Shown piece by piece: positions 17,745 to 27,300 of a DNA stretch of 64,000 bases (position 1 is the first letter of the stretch; each line of letters opens with the position of its first letter). The notes beneath the pieces were generated by a model. That model saw only the letters and a list, made by a program, of their open reading frames with translations. It did not search any database and was not told the DNA's origin. Position numbers and translations under genes: made by a program. Source of the stretch: Glaciecola sp. KUL10 (GTDB lineage: Bacteria; Pseudomonadota; Gammaproteobacteria; Enterobacterales; Alteromonadaceae). The stretch lies in assembly GCF_003203515.1 (NCBI RefSeq), contig NZ_BGNG01000010.1, forward strand, positions 59,460-123,459, given 5' to 3'.

Positions 17745-18659
17745 TTAAACCTTAAACATCGTAAAGCCAGCCCAGTAATACGGTTTTTCTTCTCCGTATT
17801 TTTTTGTCATTCGTTCTATCGCTGTTTGAAATGCTGATTGTGCTCTGTTTGATTCTGACATTGCATGGTAGAAGCTTTGAATAAAATTTTGAGCAACATC
17901 CTCTGGTATGTCCCATATTGATTTCAATCTTATTTTTGAACCATCCTCAATAATAGTCGATAACACCTGCTTGGTTTTATAGTTGTTAAGCGTCAACATA
18001 CATTCTCTATTACAAATACTTTCAAAATGATCGACGCACAAAAAGCCCTTCGCATCTATGGTTGCATTGTTTTGCAAGTTTGTTGAGGACGTTTTGGTGT
18101 TGCCAGTGGTCTTTATTAAAGAAAAATATGGCAGTTCACAGAGTTTGCCCAATCCGGCGATAGTTAATGTTGATTTGATATGATTAGTGACTTCCGGAGG
18201 AAGTAGCTTTTTTGAAATTGTATGAACATTTTGCGTGAACAAGTGTTTAGGTTGGCTCAACATGTCAATATAGCCGACAATACTTTCGTCAATATCGTCA
18301 ATATGACCCACATCAAAATGCTGTAGGCGTGTTTTATTGACTAGCAAGCCACTGTATCGTTCTAGACTTCTTAGATACACGATCACGCTTTGATTTTCGC
18401 TTATTAAGTTTTGTAGGTCACTAACACGGGTGGTTTCTTGTTCCATCGACTGCTTTTGGCAAAACTCTTCATCATCAAACCAAAGAGGCAACTCCAAAGA
18501 GTGTTGTCGATCACATAACGCAAGATACCAACTGTGTTGTATTTGTTTCACTATGGCTGAAAGCTGGATTGTATTTGCAGCATACTGCTTACTATCACTT
18601 CTTGTATCAATGTGCTTTTCTGAGCTTTCAAAGTGACTTCCATGCACTTTGATTGACAT
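17745..18659 (-). CDS. CHAT-like domain protein, catalytic dyad apparently lost
   Basis: A 304-residue protein of unknown function. The last 60 residues match the end of CHAT (caspase-like) domains: KSIWDIPEDVAQNFIQSFYH, a helix with RAQSAF, and the terminal PYYWAGFTMF. Upstream, where CHAT proteases have an iATHG histidine and an LSAC cysteine, I read IKTTGN and LTLNNY, so both catalytic residues seem replaced. There are no TPR repeats. The start at 18659 is chosen because AGGA lies seven bases upstream; ATG 18671 is the alternative. It is the third gene of a sigma / anti-sigma-like / CHAT-like operon. Confidence 0.55.
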   Translation of the reverse strand: MSIKVHGSHFESSEKHIDTRSDSKQYAANTIQLSAIVKQIQHSWYLALCDRQHSLELPLWFDDEEFCQKQSMEQETTRVSDLQNLISENQSVIVYLRSLERYSGLLVNKTRLQHFDVGHIDDIDESIVGYIDMLSQPKHLFTQNVHTISKKLLPPEVTNHIKSTLTIAGLGKLCELPYFSLIKTTGNTKTSSTNLQNNATIDAKGFLCVDHFESICNRECMLTLNNYKTKQVLSTIIEDGSKIRLKSIWDIPEDVAQNFIQSFYHAMSESNRAQSAFQTAIERMTKKYGEEKPYYWAGFTMFKV

Positions 18660-18671
18660 AGTTTTCCTCAT

Positions 18672-19304
18672 TTACTCAATTATCAATTTGAAACCTTGTA
18701 TAACAATAGTTTCGCCTTTGTTGTTTTTTAACTCGACTTGATAACTTCCAGAATCGAGATTTTCCGTTTCTAAATGTAAAAACGCCTCGCTCGACGTGCT
18801 TACTTTAATATCTTCTATTTGGCTAATTGTATTGTAGTTGCCATCTACTCTTTGTTTGATAACGCCTGTGAGTGAGCCGGGCGATTGGGCATCAACATAA
18901 ATTGCAATGATGAATCCACTGTTTGCTGCTTGGCGAATAACGGTGTCTTCGGCACGTATCGAGCGCATTGTTTCCAAGTATATTATTTGATCTATACTAT
19001 GAACGTGCTGGTGACCAGTGACAAAATTAAACTGGAATATCGAAAACACAAAGACTGCACTTACTAAGGCGCCAGCACTAAAAGGCATCGCAAAGCGCGC
19101 CCAAAATGACCTTGTCGCCCGTTGTTCTTCAAACAAATTGGCATGTTGCTTTATCGCGAGATTCAACTCCAAGTCATCAATTAATTCTGGTTTATCCAAT
19201 ATGAATTCTTCAAACGCAAGTTGTTGCTCAGCTGTCAAACGTCCTTGTTGATAGTCAAGCTTGGTACTTTCTGCTTCAAACCACTGCCTATCAAACTGAT
19301 TCAT
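18672..19304 (-). CDS. Membrane-bound anti-sigma-factor-like protein
   Basis: A 210-residue single-span protein. An N-terminal helical cytoplasmic part (about 1-65; DYQQGRLTAEQQLAFEEFIL resembles anti-sigma N-domains but without the zinc HxxxCxxC), one transmembrane segment (about 75-97) and a periplasmic beta-rich domain ending SGSYQVELKNNKGE. Its start overlaps the sigma gene by 14 bases, the usual coupling for sigma/anti-sigma pairs. Assignment rests on context and layout. Confidence 0.6.
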   Translation of the reverse strand: MNQFDRQWFEAESTKLDYQQGRLTAEQQLAFEEFILDKPELIDDLELNLAIKQHANLFEEQRATRSFWARFAMPFSAGALVSAVFVFSIFQFNFVTGHQHVHSIDQIIYLETMRSIRAEDTVIRQAANSGFIIAIYVDAQSPGSLTGVIKQRVDGNYNTISQIEDIKVSTSSEAFLHLETENLDSGSYQVELKNNKGETIVIQGFKLIIE

Positions 19305-20058
19305 TGTTAGCCTCTACATTATTGTTGCGTGCAAACTCATTTTCGGTAATTGTTAATGGTAAGTGTTGGTTGAGAGTGTTTTCTCCCACTTTATTATTAG
19401 TATTTAAACTAAGCTCTAATAATAGATGTGAATTAAGTAAGCTAAAAATACCCACCACGAGTCCTAATATTTTTCCTAAGTGTGAAGGTGTTATTTTTAA
19501 GTTGTGCATCAGTTTTTGTTTTAAGCGATCACGCGCGCGAAACAAAACCCTGTCAAAGTGTTGGTTGCTTAGGTTGAGGTTTTCACAAACAACTTCTTTG
19601 GGTTGCTCATACAGGAAGGTCTGAATAATTATGTCTCGGTCACGCTCTTGGTTTAGCTCTTGAATGACCTCTAAGACAATCTTTCGGACTTGTGTATTTT
19701 CAATTTGATGGCTCGAGGACGGTGTGTCACTTGGAAACAAGTGGTCGATGTTTTCGTTACTGTCTGTTTTATGGCGAGCTTGTTTACGCTTTTGGTTGAC
19801 AAGAAGATTGATGCCCGTTTGACGAACAAAGCTCGATAGTCCCCTAGCACTGGTTATTTGGCCATTTCTTGCTTTTTGAATAACAATAATAAGCGCATCT
19901 TGTGCTAAATCTTCGGCTAAAAAATGGTCATTACACTGTCGGTTCAAAACAAATACTAAACCGCGCCAAAACTTATTAATCAGTTCTGACTCTGCCACTT
20001 GGTTGCCTAAAGCAATCTCTCGCAACAGTTGTGAATTAACGTCTACCTCACCGTCCAT
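19291..20058 (-). CDS. ECF-type RNA polymerase sigma factor with C-terminal extension
   Basis: A 255-residue protein. Region 2 is visible in FLAEDLAQDALIIVIQKARN and the following SSFVRQTGINLLVNQKRK; region 4 in NQERDRDIIIQTFLYEQPKE with the recognition helix LNLSNQHFDRVLFRARDRLK. After region 4 there is an unusual extension of about 65 residues with a hydrophobic stretch (ILGLVVGIFSLL) that could attach the factor to the membrane. It leads the operon with the anti-sigma-like and CHAT-like genes. Confidence 0.8.
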   Translation of the reverse strand: MDGEVDVNSQLLREIALGNQVAESELINKFWRGLVFVLNRQCNDHFLAEDLAQDALIIVIQKARNGQITSARGLSSFVRQTGINLLVNQKRKQARHKTDSNENIDHLFPSDTPSSSHQIENTQVRKIVLEVIQELNQERDRDIIIQTFLYEQPKEVVCENLNLSNQHFDRVLFRARDRLKQKLMHNLKITPSHLGKILGLVVGIFSLLNSHLLLELSLNTNNKVGENTLNQHLPLTITENEFARNNNVEANNESV

Positions 20059-20173
20059 GATGTCATCCTCTCAAGGTGCTAACTTGAACTTAGTGGATGT
20101 TTGAATTTTACACAATAGCACTTTTGGGTGATCGAGTCGTTTATTGAATCATTCTTCCAAAGAATAGAGCCCA

Positions 20174-20195
20174 AAGCATTGAAAGTTCAATGCTT
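20174..20195. promoter_or_regulatory. 10-bp palindrome upstream of the sigma operon
   Basis: AAGCATTGAA and TTCAATGCTT form a perfect inverted repeat with a 2-base centre, about 115 bases before the sigma gene start and downstream of the FadL-family gene. It could be an operator or a transcript hairpin ending the porin mRNA. A second inverted repeat (GGTTTGT / ACAAACC) follows at 20202-20226. Confidence 0.35.
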
Positions 20196-20283
20196 CTTCT
20201 ATGGTTTGTATTTTCAAACACAAACCTTGTTAATTAAATGTTACATTTGAAGTGAGGTTTTTTTATCGCCTAATAAAAAATCA

Positions 20284-21666
20284 TCAGAAATTTAAGCTAA
20301 AGAAAAACAGCAATACTTTCTTTTGCATATCGGAGACATCGAATTCATTATTAGTGGGATACAAATCAATTCCTGTGATTTGTTCGACTGCTCTGACATC
20401 TGCAACTCTCACTTGTCCTGAACCAAACTTGGCGTAACCACCGAACGTTACAGGGATATCAAACAAGTTAGTATCAATTGATGCGCTAATGCCTAGCAAG
20501 TCAACATCTTCTACGCGTTGAAAATCAATCGCAGGGTCGATAGCAATATTCGATTTATCAGTAAATATACCCACTCTAAATTGACTCTCTGTGCCAAGCT
20601 TTTTGCTTACTCCCAATGCAAAGTTGGTAACAGATTTAAAATCTCTTGTGATCGGAACAGGAAACCCCTCTAGCCGCTCTACACCATCATTTGTCGACAA
20701 GTGATGCTGCACATCAACACTAAATTGCCACTCTCCAAATTCTCTGGCGACGCCCAGCGCAATATTAATGGGTAGCTTTTGTTTGCAACAGGCTTCTTCA
20801 GGTACTAGCAGTGCGGGCGTTACGCCAGGTAGGCTGGGGTCGACGCCCGCAAAAAAGGCAGTAGAAACCATTTCATAATCACGGTTGATCACCATTGGAA
20901 CATTTAGCTTCGCGCCGAAACTTACTTTGTTTGTTTTATAAAGGGCCGATATAGACGGTATTGTAACGATATTAATATCATTAAACCTGGCGGTTGCCTG
21001 AGCACCAGTATTGATCGAATCACTTGCTGATATCGGCAATGATATTTGTGTACCAGAAGACTGATCAGTCTGAAATGTACGATATTCAATCCCTAAAGAA
21101 AGGCCAATTGAAAATTCAGTTGTTAATTGTTTAGCGCCAGCAAAATATAACTGATAAGCACTATTATCAATATCAATGTTGATGAACTCTTTTACATTTA
21201 ATGGGATGCCGGTTGCAATGTCTATTGTGTTATATTCGATGACATCACTTGAACGCTCTTGACTAAAATCGTTAACGACAAATGCTAAGCCATAATGCCA
21301 ATCTCTAAACTGTTTTTTGAATCCAAAAAAACCTGGGACCACTGAGAACGCGCTTCGAGTGAAGTCTGAGCCATCACCATAGACAGCTTCAAAAACCGTT
21401 TCTTCCCATGCGAAGGTATTTATTGACGCCATATTGCCATCTTTGATGGAGGCAAGACCAGCAGGATTGTAATGGATTGCAGATAAATCATCAGCTACAC
21501 CGGTAAATGCGCCGCCCATTCCTACCGCATTTTTACCAATTAATAAGTTGTTGTGATGGTATTCATCTGCAATGGCAGACGATGCCACCACAAATAGAAG
21601 ACTCATAGATAGTTTTTTGATTATAGAGGTTTTGTGTAAAACCTTATCGAATGAACGTTTTGACAT
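20284..21666 (-). CDS. OmpP1/FadL-family outer-membrane transporter
   Basis: A 460-residue beta-barrel protein with signal peptide and the FadL N-terminal plug signature (NAVGMGGAFTGVADDLSAIH-YNPAGLA). Aromatic C-terminus (LFFFSLNF) fits Bam recognition. FadL members move hydrophobic molecules such as long-chain fatty acids across the outer membrane. The start at 21666 has AAAGGAAG seven bases upstream; the longer frame from 21690 would put the ribosome site inside the gene. It lies upstream of the sigma operon on the same strand with a 225-bp gap, so co-regulation is possible. Confidence 0.88.
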   Translation of the reverse strand: MSKRSFDKVLHKTSIIKKLSMSLLFVVASSAIADEYHHNNLLIGKNAVGMGGAFTGVADDLSAIHYNPAGLASIKDGNMASINTFAWEETVFEAVYGDGSDFTRSAFSVVPGFFGFKKQFRDWHYGLAFVVNDFSQERSSDVIEYNTIDIATGIPLNVKEFINIDIDNSAYQLYFAGAKQLTTEFSIGLSLGIEYRTFQTDQSSGTQISLPISASDSINTGAQATARFNDINIVTIPSISALYKTNKVSFGAKLNVPMVINRDYEMVSTAFFAGVDPSLPGVTPALLVPEEACCKQKLPINIALGVAREFGEWQFSVDVQHHLSTNDGVERLEGFPVPITRDFKSVTNFALGVSKKLGTESQFRVGIFTDKSNIAIDPAIDFQRVEDVDLLGISASIDTNLFDIPVTFGGYAKFGSGQVRVADVRAVEQITGIDLYPTNNEFDVSDMQKKVLLFFFSLNF

Positions 21667-21797
21667 ATTTTTACTTCCTTTTACTAGCATTCTTGAGTAC
21701 TAGTGTCACTGTCCTTATATTTATTTCACCAAGGTATTGTATTTCTTTCAATGTTGCTACGGTGCACATATAGGAAAATAACATTATAAAAACAACT

Positions 21798-22397
21798 ATG
21801 CCATTTGCACAGGGCCTTAGTCTGCCGCAAGACTGCTTAAAGCTAGACGCATGCAACCACTGCGAAGCTCATCTTCCCCTTGGTCCTCGGCCGATCTATC
21901 AACTAGGGCCTGAAGCCAAAATTTTAATTGCTAGCCAAGCACCAGGTCTTGCCGCTCATAATTCTGGTATTGCTTTTGATGATCCCAGTGGTGTGCGATT
22001 ACGCGCTTGGATGGGACTTGATGAATCTGAATTTTATGATGCCAATAATATCGCCATACTTCCGATGGGACTGTGTTATCCCGGCAGGGGGAAATCGGGT
22101 GACTTGCCCCCGAGGCCAGAGTGTGCCCAAATATGGAGAAAGCCGCTGATGTCTCAGTTATCAAAGGTTAAACTCACACTCATTATTGGTCGGCATGCCT
22201 TAAAATGGCATTTACCCGAGCATAAGCACACCCCTTTGCAAGCTGTGGTGCAAGGCCAAGATTTTGAAAACGCGCGCAATATCGTACTGCCACACCCAAG
22301 CCCTCGCAATAATATTTGGTTGGCAAAAAATAGGTGGTTTGAGGCTGAAACAGTGCCTATGATACAGCAACGTATCAAGGTGCTGTTACGTGATTAA
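21798..22397 (+). CDS. Uracil-DNA glycosylase family protein
   Basis: A 199-residue protein with the UDG-superfamily pattern: a Cys-containing N-terminus (CLKLDACNHC), ILIASQAPGLAAH in the position of the GEAPG motif, a central LPMGLCYPG and the C-terminal motif LPHPSPRN. This is the general uracil-DNA glycosylase family, which removes damaged or uracil bases, though several members are of unproven activity. No Fe-S cluster set is complete. It reads in the same direction as the GST and sbcDC genes. Confidence 0.75.
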   Translation: MPFAQGLSLPQDCLKLDACNHCEAHLPLGPRPIYQLGPEAKILIASQAPGLAAHNSGIAFDDPSGVRLRAWMGLDESEFYDANNIAILPMGLCYPGRGKSGDLPPRPECAQIWRKPLMSQLSKVKLTLIIGRHALKWHLPEHKHTPLQAVVQGQDFENARNIVLPHPSPRNNIWLAKNRWFEAETVPMIQQRIKVLLRD

Positions 22398-22432
22398 TTA
22401 TTGCATAATAAATTGATAAACAAGGAAACAAC

Positions 22433-23002
22433 ATGAAACTTATCGGTTCTACCACTTCACCCTTCGTTAGGCGTTTGCGTTTGTTTTTAGACGGCGTTGA
22501 TTATCAGTTTGAGCAGGTCGATATTTTTAATCCAAGCGATAGAGCGTCTTTGATAAAAGAAAACCCAACTTTAAAAATCCCAATGCTTAAAGACGGTGAG
22601 CAAGTGATTTTTGATTCAGGGCTTATTTACCGCTATTTAGTTGCGAAGTTAGGCACACAAGCTTTGTCATGGGATCAACAAAATGCCTTGGTCAGTATCG
22701 ATTCGGTCAACGATGCTTTGGTAAACATGTTCATTATTGAGCGTTCTGGTATCGATAATTCACAAGATAAAATGTACTTCAATATTCAAAGAGAGCGCGC
22801 GGTAACAGTATTTACCTATTTAGATAAATTAGCTGAACAAGGTATGTTTGAAGAGTGGAACTACCTTGCTATCTGTTTGTATTGTTTGCTTGATTGGAGT
22901 GAATTTAGAGAGCGTTATGACTTCAGTCAGCATCAAAATCTCATGGCTTTCTACACTCAAAACAAAACCAGACAATCGGTGATCGATACCGACCCGCGAT
23001 AG
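22433..23002 (+). CDS. Glutathione S-transferase-like protein
   Basis: A 189-residue protein. The N-terminal thioredoxin-like domain has TTSPFVRRLRLFL, NPTLKIPML and DSGLIYRYL, the glutathione-binding layout with Ser-Pro-Phe-Val in place of a catalytic Tyr. A helical C-terminal domain follows. Substrate unknown. It has an AAGGAAACA ribosome site and ends 17 bases before sbcD. Confidence 0.82.
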   Translation: MKLIGSTTSPFVRRLRLFLDGVDYQFEQVDIFNPSDRASLIKENPTLKIPMLKDGEQVIFDSGLIYRYLVAKLGTQALSWDQQNALVSIDSVNDALVNMFIIERSGIDNSQDKMYFNIQRERAVTVFTYLDKLAEQGMFEEWNYLAICLYCLLDWSEFRERYDFSQHQNLMAFYTQNKTRQSVIDTDPR

Positions 23003-23019
23003 AGAGCAACCAAGGTTTA

Positions 23020-24309
23020 ATGATGAAGTTTATTCATACCTCTGATTGGCATTTGGGGCATTCGTTAAAGGGTAAAAGTCGGCACAGCGAGCACGAACAG
23101 TTTTTGGCGTGGTTGTACGAACAGGCGCTAGTTCATCAGGTCGACGCCCTAATTGTCGCGGGCGATATATTTGATACGAGTGCACCCTCAAGTCGAGCGC
23201 GTGAAATCTACCAAAGCTTTATCGCCAAGCTTTCTCACACTAATATCCAGTTAATTCTACTGGGCGGTAACCATGATTCCGTAGCGGTATTGAATGAATC
23301 GAAAGCTATCGCTGCAGAATTAAATGCTTTTGTGATCCCAAGCACGGGCATGGCGATTGATGAGCAAGTCTTAACACTGCGCGAGCCTGAATCAAACAAT
23401 GCCTTAGCCGTTGTTTGCGCCGTGCCATTTATCCGAGCAACTGATGTGCTGCGCAGTGAAGCTGGACAAGACGATAGTACCAAGAAAAAAGCATTGGGCG
23501 AAGCAATTACGCAACACTATGCAACACTTTTCGAGATGGCAAAAGTAGAGCAAGCCAAAATAGAAACTGCCGAAAAGCGTACCGTTCCAATTATTGCCAC
23601 AGGTCACTTAACCGCGGTCGGCGCGAGTTTGAGTGAAAGCGTACGAGAAATTTATATTGGTACTTTAGAAGCGTTTCCGGCCAATAACTTTCCAAATGCT
23701 GATTACATTGCGTTGGGGCATATCCACAAACCACAAATCGTCGCTAAACAAGACCATATACGATATTGTGGATCACCTATTCCTTTGAGTTTTGATGAAA
23801 TCTCTTATCAGAAAAAGGTCAATCTTGTCAGTTTCACCGATGAGAGCAACAGTCCTGAAATCACTGAAATTAACGTCCCATTATTCCAAGCTTTGAAAAC
23901 CATAAAAGGCGACTTAGCGAGTATTGAAGCGCAAATTGCGACTTTAAAAGAAACCCTAAATGGCCAATCACTTTGGTTAAATGTAGAGGTTGAAAAACAG
24001 GATTATTTAGCCGATTTAAATCAAAAAGTACTCGATATGTTGCAAGGCTCAGCTATTGAGTTATTAGCGTTAAAACGTAGTGCGAACAAAGATGTTCAGT
24101 TAAAACAGTTGCAAGCCACACAAACATTGGATGATTTAAACCCAGATTTGGTCTTTGAAAAATTGTTATCTTTTAGAGAGATAAGTAAGAATGATGAGTC
24201 TTATATGCCGTTAAAAGCACTGTTCAATGAGATTAAAAATGAAGTTGAAACGGCTCAGATTGAGAAGGAAGAAGCATCAGATAAACCAGCGGTTGACGAT
24301 CCATTATGA
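23020..24309 (+). CDS. sbcD: Exonuclease subunit SbcD (Mre11-like nuclease)
   Basis: A 429-residue metallophosphoesterase nuclease that with SbcC opens hairpins and trims DNA ends. Metal-binding motifs are visible: TSDWHLGH, VAGDIFDTS, LGGNHDS, TGHLT and LGHIHKPQ. It starts ATGATG at 23020; either Met is possible. Its stop overlaps the ATG of sbcC by four bases (ATGA), so the two subunits are coupled. Confidence 0.95.
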   Translation: MMKFIHTSDWHLGHSLKGKSRHSEHEQFLAWLYEQALVHQVDALIVAGDIFDTSAPSSRAREIYQSFIAKLSHTNIQLILLGGNHDSVAVLNESKAIAAELNAFVIPSTGMAIDEQVLTLREPESNNALAVVCAVPFIRATDVLRSEAGQDDSTKKKALGEAITQHYATLFEMAKVEQAKIETAEKRTVPIIATGHLTAVGASLSESVREIYIGTLEAFPANNFPNADYIALGHIHKPQIVAKQDHIRYCGSPIPLSFDEISYQKKVNLVSFTDESNSPEITEINVPLFQALKTIKGDLASIEAQIATLKETLNGQSLWLNVEVEKQDYLADLNQKVLDMLQGSAIELLALKRSANKDVQLKQLQATQTLDDLNPDLVFEKLLSFREISKNDESYMPLKALFNEIKNEVETAQIEKEEASDKPAVDDPL

Positions 24310-27300
24310 AGATCTTATCCGTTAGCTTTGAAAACCTTAATTCGCTTAAAGGAAAGTGGAAGATTGATTTCACTACCTCCACTTTTACCGACAATGGCTT
24401 ATTTGCCATCACAGGAAATACTGGCGCGGGCAAAACCACTATTTTAGACGCGATATGCTTAGCGCTTTACCACCGCACGCCGCGTTTGGGGCTAATCTCG
24501 CAAACATCAAATGAAATCATGACGCGCGGCACAGGGCAATGCATGGCAGAGGTTGAATTTGATGTAAAAGGTAAGCAATACCGAGCGTTTTGGTCTTCAA
24601 AACGAGCCAGAGGTAAAGCTGAAGGCAACTTACAACCGATTCAATGTGAGTTAGCTGAAATCGCCTCAGGCAAGATATTGCAAACTAAGCTGTCAGAGAA
24701 AATCACGCTGGTTGAGAGCATCACAGGGCTTGATTTTCAACGATTTAATAAGTCGATGATGCTATCGCAGGGCAAGTTTGCCGAGTTTTTAAATTCTAGT
24801 AAAAATGAGCGTGCGGCTTTGCTAGAAGAGATGACGGGCACCGAGATTTACAGTGAGATTTCGATCAAGGTCTTCAACCGTCATAATGAAGCACAACAAG
24901 CACTAACAACGCTTAAAAAAGTAGCTGAAAACGTGACCTTGCTCAGCGAAGAAGAGCGGGTTGAACGACAACACGAACTAGCAGACATTAACCAAACACT
25001 TGGACAAACCACTACAAATATAGCGGAATTGAGTCGTTGTTCAAAATGGCTACAAGACATGCGGCAGGCGCACGCAAAACTTGATGACGCAAAAAGTTGT
25101 GTGGATAGCACAGAGCAAGCGATTAAAAACGAGCAAGCTTCCTTTAATCAGCTCGAAGCGGCAAAAAAAGCAAACACAATCAAACATGAATATGAGAAGT
25201 TAAGGAGTGCTAGAAACGCGTTAGATGAGCGCATAAGCGACACTGAGCAACTCAAGACGCAGCTTGTTAAGGCAGAGCAAGATTACGCACTTGTCAAACA
25301 AGCAAGTGATACTGCACAACAAGCTTTTCAAGATAAAGAGCACGCGGTAGAAGCTGAAAATCACCTGATTCAAAAAGAAGTATTGCCTTTAGATACATCG
25401 TTAATACAGGCTGAGCAGAGACTGCAAGCGCTCAACGCTCAAATCGAAGAATTGACTGCTTCGATTAAAGATGTGACTGAACAAAAGCAGACAAGTGAGC
25501 AAGACCTAAACGTGGCTTTACAACAATTAACGAAAGTCAATGAAGCGCTCAGTTCATCAACACTGTTGCTAGAGCACCAATCGACGATCAATGATTGGAA
25601 AACCTTTTTACATCAAAAGCATCATCAGTCTCTTCGCCTCAATGAGCTTCAACAGAAGCAGAATGATGAAGCTCAACTTCTCGTTCAAAAACAAAGTGAA
25701 TTAAAAAAAGACGCTCAGCTTATTGCTGACAAACAAGCAGAAATTGATGCTAAAAAAGAGGCGCTTTCTGGGCTATCTGTTGAGAAAGATCTAGCCGCGT
25801 CAATTCAACAAGCAACGCAAGAAAAACAGCGTTTAGAAAAACTGATAAATATTGATTTTGTCACGCTAAGCGATACTCAAAAAGCTTACCTTCGAGCACT
25901 ATCATCCCAGCAAAACACGCTTGCTAAGGTCAGCGATTTAGAAACGCAAAGAGTCCAAGAAGATCAGAAGTGCAAAGACCTGCGACTCGATTATAGAAAG
26001 ACTGAAGCGCAAATTGAAAATATCCAACTACTATTGACGCAAGATGAGCAATTGGCGCAATTTCGATTGGCTCTCAAAGAACATGAAGCATGTCAGTTAT
26101 GCGGCTCAACAGAGCATCCCAATATCGACCATAGCAACGACAATACAAGCTTGATTGACAAAGATAGCAAGGCAGCGGAGTTGGCTGAACTACAAACACA
26201 ATTGAGAGAAATTACAGAAAAAGGCACTGATTCAAAAGCCTTGCTTGAGCAGGCCATTACTAACCTTGACATCTACCGAAACGAACTGCAAAAAACAGAT
26301 GAGATATTACGCGAGCTTCGGACGAAGTGGGGCGCGAGTTTATCTACCGAATCCATTGCTATTGAAGATAACGACCAGCTTAATGACCTAGTGAACTTGA
26401 CTCAGCAAAAATACGATAAGCTTTGTCAGCAAATCGAACACGAACAAGTGCTTTTCAATAATCAACAGACACTAAACGAAAGCCTAGATAAACTGCAAGT
26501 TGAACAAGAGCTGGCGCTAAACAATCAAAGCTATATTGAAAAAGAAATAAAACGCTTGGGCGCAAGTAATGACAAGCTGTCGGTTGAGATTAATACGCTT
26601 AGCGATGAATTAAATCGAGCTGATACAAAGGTTTATGCTCAATATCAATCCTTGAATTATGATCCACAGCCTTGTGCTAGAGAAGCGTTAAGCACTAGGG
26701 TAGAGGAATTGATAGCCTTACTGGATCAAGCGTTGAGTCAACAAAAACAACAAGTTGATGTTCAACAGACTATTTCAAAACTTCAACTAGCCCTATCACC
26801 TATCGAAAGTAAATTGGAACAGCTTGTTGAGACAAAAGGAAAGTTAGCGGTAGAAGCGGATGAGTTAAGTGAAAAGTGCCAAACCCTTATAACAAAAAGA
26901 AATACTTTCTTTGACGGCGCATCGGTTGAAAGCATCCAAACGGCCAGTAAACACAAGCTAGCTGACTTAAAAGAAGCACGAGATAAGTGCTTGAAGCAAG
27001 AGGCTGATGCAAAACAGACTCTGGTGCAAATTCAAACACGATTAGAGGCCTCAGTGTCACAAACTCAAAGCTTACAGACTGATGTGGATGGTTTTGAAAC
27101 AAAATGGGCGGATACGCTAAAAGCATCTGCTTTTAGCACCCAATCAGAATTTGAAGCGTCGCTGTTGGATGAGGCTGATTTCAATGAGCTTAATGCTCTA
27201 CAGATACGCTTGAACAAACAACTTGAACAGGCAAAAAATACCCTTTCAACCATTCAGGCTGACATCGATAAATTAGCAGAAGATCCAAATGCGAGTGAAT

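Noticed and set aside
19304..19624. 106-codon frame on the + strand over the sigma gene
   Set aside because: Antisense shadow of the sigma factor gene, which has clear region 2 and region 4 motifs.
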